Part shown: positions 7,612 to 10,784 of the stretch, in pieces
Layout of the letters: each line of letters opens with the position of its first letter
Position numbering within the stretch: position 1 is the first letter of the stretch
Assembly (NCBI GenBank): GCA_027451185.1
Contig: DAIDJW010000019.1
Span: 1-10,784 of the forward strand
Source of the DNA: Candidatus Saccharimonadota bacterium
Lineage (GTDB): Bacteria; Patescibacteriota; Saccharimonadia; Saccharimonadales; Saccharimonadaceae
Direction: 5' to 3'
Length of the DNA: 10,784 nucleotides
Program-made: the position numbers and the translations under genes
Notes under the pieces: generated by a model
Databases searched by the model: none
The model's input: the letters and a program-made list of their open reading frames with translations, nothing else
What the model was told of the DNA's origin: nothing

Positions 7612-7623
7612 GCTCGGCTTCAT

Positions 7624-7698
7624 GGCCCGATCGTCTAACGGTTAGGACACAAGGTTCTCATCCTTGCAATCCGGGTTCGATTCCCGGTCGGGTCACCA
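7624..7698 (+). tRNA. tRNA-Glu, anticodon CTC
   Basis: Decodes GAG. The acceptor stem is GGCCCGA (7624-7630) with TCGGGTC (7688-7694), including one G-T pair at position 2-71. T8 and a D-arm with GTCTAACGGTTAGGAC follow. The anticodon stem is CAAGG/CCTTG around the loop TTCTCAT, giving anticodon CTC at 7657-7659. The T-arm is CCGGG-TTCGATT-CCCGG (7671-7687). The discriminator is A7695 and CCA is encoded (7696-7698). All stems pair. The charging enzyme GltX is encoded 3.2 kb upstream. Confidence 0.95.
7680..7693 (+). repeat. 14-nt tRNA 3'-end direct repeat, copy 1 (inside tRNA-Glu)
   Basis: ATTCCCGGTCGGGT runs from the T-loop into the acceptor stem of the tRNA. An identical copy lies 135 nt downstream at 7815-7828. 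Confidence 0.7.
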
Positions 7699-7737
7699 CG
7701 AAAACAGCTCATCCAACGGATGGGCTTTTTTCGTGGT
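7695..7737 (+). terminator. Rho-independent terminator after tRNA-Glu, with extended stem
   Basis: The core stem AGCTCATCC (7706-7714) pairs with GGATGGGCT (7718-7726, one G-T pair) around the loop AAC, followed by a T-run at 7726-7731. An outer stem of ten pairs also forms, ACCACGAAAA (7695-7704) with TTTTCGTGGT (7728-7737), including the tRNA discriminator and CCA. With A-rich left and T-rich right flanks it could stop transcription from both sides. Confidence 0.85.
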
Positions 7738-7771
7738 GTTCTGCCTGCAGAAAATCGAACCCGCGGGTGCG

Positions 7772-7806
7772 ATAGTGCCCGGCAACTTGTTGCGACGGCG
7801 CACTAT
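7772..7806. repeat. Two-tier stem-loop downstream of the tRNA
   Basis: ATAGTGC (7772-7778) pairs with GCACTAT (7800-7806), and inside GCAAC (7782-7786) faces GTTGC (7789-7793). There is no T-tract and no reading frame, and the role is unknown. It lies between the two copies of the 14-nt tRNA repeat. Confidence 0.5.
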
Positions 7807-7814
7807 ACAAACGT

Positions 7815-7828
7815 ATTCCCGGTCGGGT
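7815..7828 (+). repeat. 14-nt tRNA 3'-end direct repeat, copy 2 (att-like remnant)
   Basis: An exact second copy of ATTCCCGGTCGGGT, after which the sequences part (tRNA continues CACCA, this copy GCCTC). Duplicated tRNA 3' ends are typical of integrase attachment sites, but no integrase is in the window and the interval is only 135 nt. Confidence 0.55.
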
Positions 7829-7861
7829 GCCTCTATATTGGTTAGGCTGTTATATCCGTTA

Positions 7862-7870
7862 TGTTATCAT
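7862..7870 (+). promoter_or_regulatory. Extended -10 of the hydrolase gene (TGtTATCAT)
   Basis: TGtTATCAT ends 6 nt before the ATG at 7877, predicting a leaderless mRNA. No Shine-Dalgarno is present. Confidence 0.6.
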
Positions 7871-7876
7871 TTATTT

Positions 7877-8380
7877 ATGAACGCTCTGCTTCTGCCCGGA
7901 AATAGTCAACGCCACGAAAAATGGATAGAGGACCTAAGGAAGGCCCTGGCGTCTCATTTTGATATTACCGAAACCCAGCATTATCGTCATTGGCAAAGTG
8001 GCGAAGAAAAAGCTGATGTTGATTACGAGCTTAGTGTAGCTCAAAGCAAAGCCGATCAACTTAAGCCTTATACTGTTATAGCGAAGTCTATCGGTACCGT
8101 TATCGCCGCCAAAGGAACAGCCGAAGGCAAGCTTCACCCAAACAAGCTTATCTTGCTCGGAATACCAATAAACGGCGGAGCGCCCCAGGCTCCATTCCGA
8201 GAGTGGTTAGAGAAAATTAAGCTGCCCATAGTTATTGTTCAGAACACCAACGACCCGCTCGGTTCATTTAGCGACGTACGGTCTGCTTTTGAGTTTAAAA
8301 ATCGTAATATTTTATATGTAGAATTGCCCGGCAATACGCATGATTATTTAGACTTCAGGGCCATTGAAAATCTGATTTAA
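7877..8380 (+). CDS. Small alpha/beta hydrolase, possibly RBBP9/YdeN-like
   Basis: 167 aa, compact cytoplasmic protein without signal peptide. The start MNALLLPGNSQRHEKW is typical of strand 1 of short alpha/beta hydrolases. The nucleophile elbow is AKSIGT with Ser71 (a variant of GxSxG with Ala in place of the first Gly). Asp126 (NTNDPLGS) and His155 (GNTHDYL) complete a plausible Ser-Asp-His triad in the right order. Substrate unknown. The frame is open further upstream into the tRNA gene, but the ATG at 7877, with TGtTATCAT 6 nt before it, is clearly the start. It is followed by the protease gene after a 31-nt gap that holds a separate promoter. Confidence 0.82.
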   Translation: MNALLLPGNSQRHEKWIEDLRKALASHFDITETQHYRHWQSGEEKADVDYELSVAQSKADQLKPYTVIAKSIGTVIAAKGTAEGKLHPNKLILLGIPINGGAPQAPFREWLEKIKLPIVIVQNTNDPLGSFSDVRSAFEFKNRNILYVELPGNTHDYLDFRAIENLI

Positions 8381-8399
8381 CTCAACGTGCATTAACAGC

Positions 8400-8405
8400 T
8401 ATAAT
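8400..8405 (+). promoter_or_regulatory. -10 box of the protease-like gene (TATAAT)
   Basis: A perfect TATAAT ending 6 nt before the GTG at 8412, the same spacing as at the hydrolase and transporter genes. There is no Shine-Dalgarno. Confidence 0.6.
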
Positions 8406-8411
8406 CATAAT

Positions 8412-9035
8412 GTGATCAACTTACTAATCGCTAATGTAACTGGCAGCCTAGACCGGCTGATTCCGCGCATCCAAGCCGCCCACGGTAGGGCAGTAGAGAC
8501 AGCTAACCAGCTATTAAAACTTGACGATGTCGACATCGTTATTGTCGACGACCCATCTAGCTGCATTCCGGAAATCGGCACCGGTGGTTTTACGCCAAAT
8601 CGCCATCTTGTCTACTGTCATATCGACCCGTCGGTTAATGTCAGTGAAGATGAAATATACGCCAGCTTGTGCCACGAGTTGAACCATGCCCGGCGTTATG
8701 ACGGTGAAGGCTACGGCAAAACTTTATTTGAATCGATGATTTTTGAAGGCTTAGCGATAGCTTTTGAAGCCGAGGTTTCGGGTGGCCAATCATTTATGAC
8801 TCAGGCGCTTGAATCACGCCACGACACTCAGGCGTTAGTTGACCAGTCCAAGCAACAGTTCGATACGGCCGACTTCATCTATTACACTTGGTTTATCAAT
8901 GACACGAGTGGCCGTTTGCCGCGTTGGGCCGGTTATGAAATAGGCTACTACTTGGTCCGTCAATACATGAAAAAGACCAACAAAAAAGCCTCGGAATTAG
9001 TACTCGAGCCAGCCGCAAACTTTAGAGCGTCTTAG
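8412..9035 (+). CDS. Putative zinc metalloprotease, DUF2268-like
   Basis: 207 aa, no signal peptide or membrane segment, so probably cytoplasmic. The motif CHELNH gives HExxH (His88, Glu89, His92). It is followed about 20 residues later by ESMIFEGLAIAFEAE, where Glu112 is the likely third zinc ligand. This arrangement and the following WFI...LPRWAGYEIGYYLV segment fit the DUF2268 'predicted Zn-dependent protease' family. The family assignment is from motif memory; substrate unknown. The only workable start is GTG at 8412, because the overlapping ATG at 8410 reads straight into TGA. Three cysteines (51, 69 and 87) make it cysteine-rich for this window. Confidence 0.75.
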   Translation: MINLLIANVTGSLDRLIPRIQAAHGRAVETANQLLKLDDVDIVIVDDPSSCIPEIGTGGFTPNRHLVYCHIDPSVNVSEDEIYASLCHELNHARRYDGEGYGKTLFESMIFEGLAIAFEAEVSGGQSFMTQALESRHDTQALVDQSKQQFDTADFIYYTWFINDTSGRLPRWAGYEIGYYLVRQYMKKTNKKASELVLEPAANFRAS

Positions 9036-9065
9036 TCGCACTACAGTTATATTGCAGTCGATAGA

Positions 9066-9074
9066 TGTTACGAT
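9066..9074 (+). promoter_or_regulatory. Extended -10 of the glycosylase gene (TGtTACGAT)
   Basis: TGtTACGAT ends 7 nt before the ATG at 9082. A second TATAAT (9078-9083) overlaps the start codon itself and would miss it, so this one is preferred. Confidence 0.45.
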
Positions 9075-9081
9075 AGTTATA

Positions 9082-9705
9082 ATGCATGACAAGATTCTAG
9101 CTCACTTCACTAAGGTTGACCCAATCATAGCGCCACTGGTTGCCGCTGCTTTGACCGCCGAAAAACCAATCGCTCTGAGCAGCACCACCAAACCGGAGTA
9201 TTACTTCCGCGAGCTTGCCGAGGCGGTGATTAACCAGCAGCTTTCGACCAAGGCAGCCGCCACAATTTGGCGACACTTTAGCGAGCTTCTAGGTGGCCAG
9301 ATTACACCCGAAAAAGTTTTGAGTCTCAGCACCGATGAGATGCGCACCGCCGGGGTGTCGCGCCAAAAAGCCAGCTACTTGCATGCCATGGCGCAAGCGA
9401 TTGTCGACGGGGAAGTGGCGCTCGCAGAATTACCAAACCTGACCGACGCCGAAGTTATTACCGAACTGACCAAACTTAAAGGCATCGGCCCATGGACAGC
9501 CGAGATGTTTCTAATGTTCACACTTGGACGACCGGACGTGTTTTCGTATCTTGATCTTGGCCTGCTGCGGGCCTTCGAAATTGTCTATGATAAACCCGGC
9601 ATTACGCGCGCCGAAATGGAGCCGATTGTCGCCAAATGGTCACCGTATCGTACCTACGCCGCACTAGCGCTATGGCACCACCGCGACAATCAGCCACTAG
9701 TCTAG
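9082..9705 (+). CDS. DNA-3-methyladenine glycosylase II family (AlkA-like, HhH-GPD)
   Basis: Base-excision repair enzyme that removes alkylated purines such as 3-methyladenine from DNA. 207 aa from ATG 9082, the size of the short AlkA-type enzymes without the N-terminal AlkA domain. Conserved features in order: FRELAEAVINQQLSTKAA (about 42-59), AGVSRQKASYL (about 90-100), the helix-hairpin-helix LKGIGPWTAEM (132-142) that grips the DNA backbone, and catalytic Asp158 in SYLDLGLLRAF. No cysteine and no iron-sulfur cluster motif, so it is not Nth/MutY. An upstream TTG (9052) would add ten residues, but the ATG is favoured by the -10 position and by MHDKILAHF aligning with family starts. It has its own predicted promoter. 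Confidence 0.92.
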   Translation: MHDKILAHFTKVDPIIAPLVAAALTAEKPIALSSTTKPEYYFRELAEAVINQQLSTKAAATIWRHFSELLGGQITPEKVLSLSTDEMRTAGVSRQKASYLHAMAQAIVDGEVALAELPNLTDAEVITELTKLKGIGPWTAEMFLMFTLGRPDVFSYLDLGLLRAFEIVYDKPGITRAEMEPIVAKWSPYRTYAALALWHHRDNQPLV

Positions 9706-9717
9706 CCCGGGCTCGTG

Positions 9718-9723
9718 TATACT
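9718..9723 (+). promoter_or_regulatory. -10 box of the VIT1/CCC1 gene (TATACT)
   Basis: TATACT directly preceded by TG, ending 6 nt before the ATG at 9730. Leaderless transcription predicted. Confidence 0.5.
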
Positions 9724-9729
9724 TAAAAT

Positions 9730-10458
9730 ATGGCTAAAAAAGACCTATCTTACGAAGAATTACACAGCCGAGCCCACGCCCAAGGCTCGGACACTTTAAA
9801 CAAACTGCGCGCTGGCGTGCTGGGCGCTAACGACGGCATTGTCTCGACAGCTGGCGTGGTCATGGGTGTTGTCGGTGCAACCAATAATACTAAACAAATT
9901 TTAATTGCTGCCGTGGCCGCCGTAGTGGCTGGCGCACTGTCGATGGCCGTTGGCGAGTATGTCTCAGTCAGCAGCCAGTCCGACGCTGAAAAATCATTTG
10001 TTGAGCGCGAAAAGAAGTTTCTCAAAAATTATCCAGCCGAAGAATTAGATGAATTGACCGATTACTACAAAGACCAGGGGATTGCCGAAAAGACCGCTCG
10101 CCAGGCAGCCATCGAGGTTACTAAGACTAATGCCCTCAAAGCTCACGTCAAGATGGAAATGGGCCTTGAGCTCGACGAATACGTCAAGCCGTGGAGCGCC
10201 GCCATTTCGTCACTAGTGTCGTTCACCATCGGTAGCATGGTACCAGTTTTCGCCGTTGTCCTAGCACCAACTAACGCCCGCCCAGCCGTGACCATCGGCG
10301 CCGTTTTAGTAGCGCTGTTTTGCACCGGCTATATCAGCTCATCGATTGGCAACGCCAATAAAACTCGCGCCATCATCCGTGTGATTATCGGCGGACTGCT
10401 GGCGATGATTATTACATTCTACGTCGGTAAGTTGTTCGGCACGGCCATCGCCGGCTAA
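9730..10458 (+). CDS. VIT1/CCC1 family iron/manganese transporter
   Basis: 242 aa inner-membrane protein. Family members carry Fe2+ or Mn2+, usually coupled to protons. The first segment holds the signature GVLGANDGIVSTAGVVMGVVG (about 29-49, written here in parts: GVLGANDG, IVSTAGVVMGVVG). The second segment (about 56-78) has GALSMAVGEYVSV. A soluble acidic helical domain (about 85-150: EKSFVEREKKFL, PAEELDEL, KMEMGLELDEY) corresponds to the cytoplasmic metal-binding domain of VIT1. Segments 3-5 are at about 155-178, 185-205 and 214-236. Full-length and intact. Metal specificity cannot be read from sequence alone; detoxification or homeostasis is inferred. It follows the glycosylase by 24 nt with a separate -10. 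Confidence 0.95.
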   Translation: MAKKDLSYEELHSRAHAQGSDTLNKLRAGVLGANDGIVSTAGVVMGVVGATNNTKQILIAAVAAVVAGALSMAVGEYVSVSSQSDAEKSFVEREKKFLKNYPAEELDELTDYYKDQGIAEKTARQAAIEVTKTNALKAHVKMEMGLELDEYVKPWSAAISSLVSFTIGSMVPVFAVVLAPTNARPAVTIGAVLVALFCTGYISSSIGNANKTRAIIRVIIGGLLAMIITFYVGKLFGTAIAG

Positions 10459-10502
10459 GCCCACAAATATACTGCTTACGCTTTTTTCGAAATGCCCGTG
10501 AA

Positions 10503-10531
10503 TTGATTTTTTATGTGGTTTATGCTATAAT
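10503..10531 (+). promoter_or_regulatory. Strong sigma70-type promoter (TTGATT-17-TGcTATAAT)
   Basis: TTGATT (10503-10508), a 17-nt spacer ending TGc, then a perfect TATAAT (10526-10531). It is the best match to consensus in the window, with both boxes plus the TGn extension. Transcription should start near 10538, leaving an 80-nt leader. Confidence 0.75.
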
Positions 10532-10540
10532 ATACACCAG

Positions 10541-10564
10541 ATTGCCGGTGGCAACACCGGTAAT
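10541..10564 (+). other. 5' UTR hairpin with GCAA tetraloop
   Basis: ATTGCCGGTG (10541-10550), loop GCAA (GNRA type), then CACCGGTAAT (10555-10564): ten pairs including one G-T. It lies just downstream of the predicted transcription start, where it would protect the mRNA 5' end or act as a regulatory element. Confidence 0.7.
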
Positions 10565-10573
10565 GGTATCAGC

Positions 10574-10597
10574 GACGCGGAAACAAAAGTACGCGTC
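10574..10597 (+). other. Second 5' UTR hairpin (GACGCG / CGCGTC)
   Basis: GACGCG (10574-10579) pairs with CGCGTC (10592-10597) around a 12-nt A-rich loop, about 21 nt before the start codon. Confidence 0.5.
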
Positions 10598-10618
10598 CGA
10601 CAATCAGGGAGAAGAGAA

Positions 10619-10784
10619 GTGGACGCACGCAAGAAGTACGACCAGCTCGTCGCAGGCACGGACCCCGATACCCAAGCGCTGCTAGCAGTCGCCTTCAACC
10701 TTGGTATCAAGGTTGGCGTCAGGGCTGCGCTGACGAGTGTCTCCAAGATGAGGCCTAGCATCGAGCGCAAGGCCCTGCAAGAAC
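10619..10784 (+). CDS. Unknown protein, N-terminal part (3' end outside window)
   Basis: I do not recognise this gene. The frame from GTG 10619 is open to the end of the window (55 codons): MDARKKYDQLVAGTDP, then TQALLAVAFNLGIKVGVRAA. The start is supported by GGGAGAAGAG a few bases upstream and by the strong promoter and 80-nt leader. The sequence is basic and helical-looking, with no signal peptide and no cysteine. Codon use differs from its neighbours: about three quarters of third positions are G or C and all five lysines are AAG, whereas AAA is common in the other genes. That may mean high expression or a foreign origin. It could also be an unusually GC-rich non-coding stretch, but the combination of promoter, SD and open frame favours a gene. 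Confidence 0.6.
   Translation, partial: MDARKKYDQLVAGTDPDTQALLAVAFNLGIKVGVRAALTSVSKMRPSIERKALQE

Noticed and set aside
7680..7828. Calling a mobile element between the two 14-nt tRNA repeats
   Set aside because: The interval has no reading frame or integrase, and the second copy stops short of the tRNA 3' end; reported as a repeat only.
7664..7876. Upstream extension of the hydrolase frame into the tRNA gene
   Set aside because: It overlaps tRNA-Glu and the terminator; the real start ATG 7877 has a -10 box 6 nt before it.
9052..9081. TTG start ten codons before the glycosylase ATG
   Set aside because: The -10 box TGtTACGAT lies inside this extension and the family-like N-terminus begins at the ATG.
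10449..10490. Terminator after the VIT1/CCC1 gene (GGC-TAA-GCC and a TTTTTT run at about 10482)
   Set aside because: The stem is only three pairs and is far from the T-run; no stable hairpin abuts the Ts.
10503..10770. Other open frames at the right end (plus 10503-10685, minus 10525-10770)
   Set aside because: The plus one overlaps the promoter and leader, and the minus one has no promoter or SD and mirrors the GC-rich gene starting at 10619.

Overview
The window looks like chromosomal DNA from a candidate-phyla-radiation (Patescibacteria) bacterium, most likely Saccharibacteria (TM7). The reasons are the mix of a sortase, a PEGA-domain surface protein and membrane-anchored cell-surface proteins next to gltX, roughly 50% GC, the standard genetic code (TGA ends a gene at 5580-5582), short intergenic gaps and very few cysteines. 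This placement is inference from gene content, not from a phylogenetic marker search.

Layout. 1-372: the 3' end of a sortase gene. It converges on 392-1849 (minus), a membrane-anchored PEGA protein. A divergent gap of about 116 bp separates that from 1966-2934, an anchored protein with a DUF4367-like outer domain, followed by gltX (2975-4414). 4440-7499 is a likely operon: a DUF3048 (YerB-like) anchored surface protein, a PAS-like sensor histidine kinase starting on a 4-nt GTGA overlap, and a stand-alone receiver-domain response regulator behind a strong Shine-Dalgarno. 7500-7876 is a structure-rich spacer around tRNA-Glu(CTC). 7877-10458 is a run of four separately promoted genes: a small alpha/beta hydrolase, a DUF2268-like zinc protease, an AlkA-type DNA glycosylase and a VIT1/CCC1 metal transporter. 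At 10503 a canonical promoter with a structured leader opens a gene of unknown function (from 10619) with different codon use; it runs off the window.

Two patterns cross gene boundaries. First, most genes here carry a -10 hexamer, often with an extended TGn, only 6-12 nt before the start codon, so their mRNAs should be leaderless or nearly so. Only the genes at 1966, 5579, 7119 and 10619 have convincing Shine-Dalgarno signals. Second, the tRNA-Glu locus is flanked by partial copies of its own 5' and 3' ends, a perfect 28-bp palindrome with short flanking direct repeats, several hairpins and a terminator that can pair with the CCA end.

Functionally, the left half is about the cell surface (sortase, PEGA, DUF4367-like, DUF3048) and sensing (kinase/regulator), with translation (gltX, tRNA-Glu) interspersed. 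The right half is housekeeping and stress functions (alkylation repair, Fe/Mn handling, a hydrolase, a protease). I see no CRISPR array, transposase, integrase or obvious defence system.
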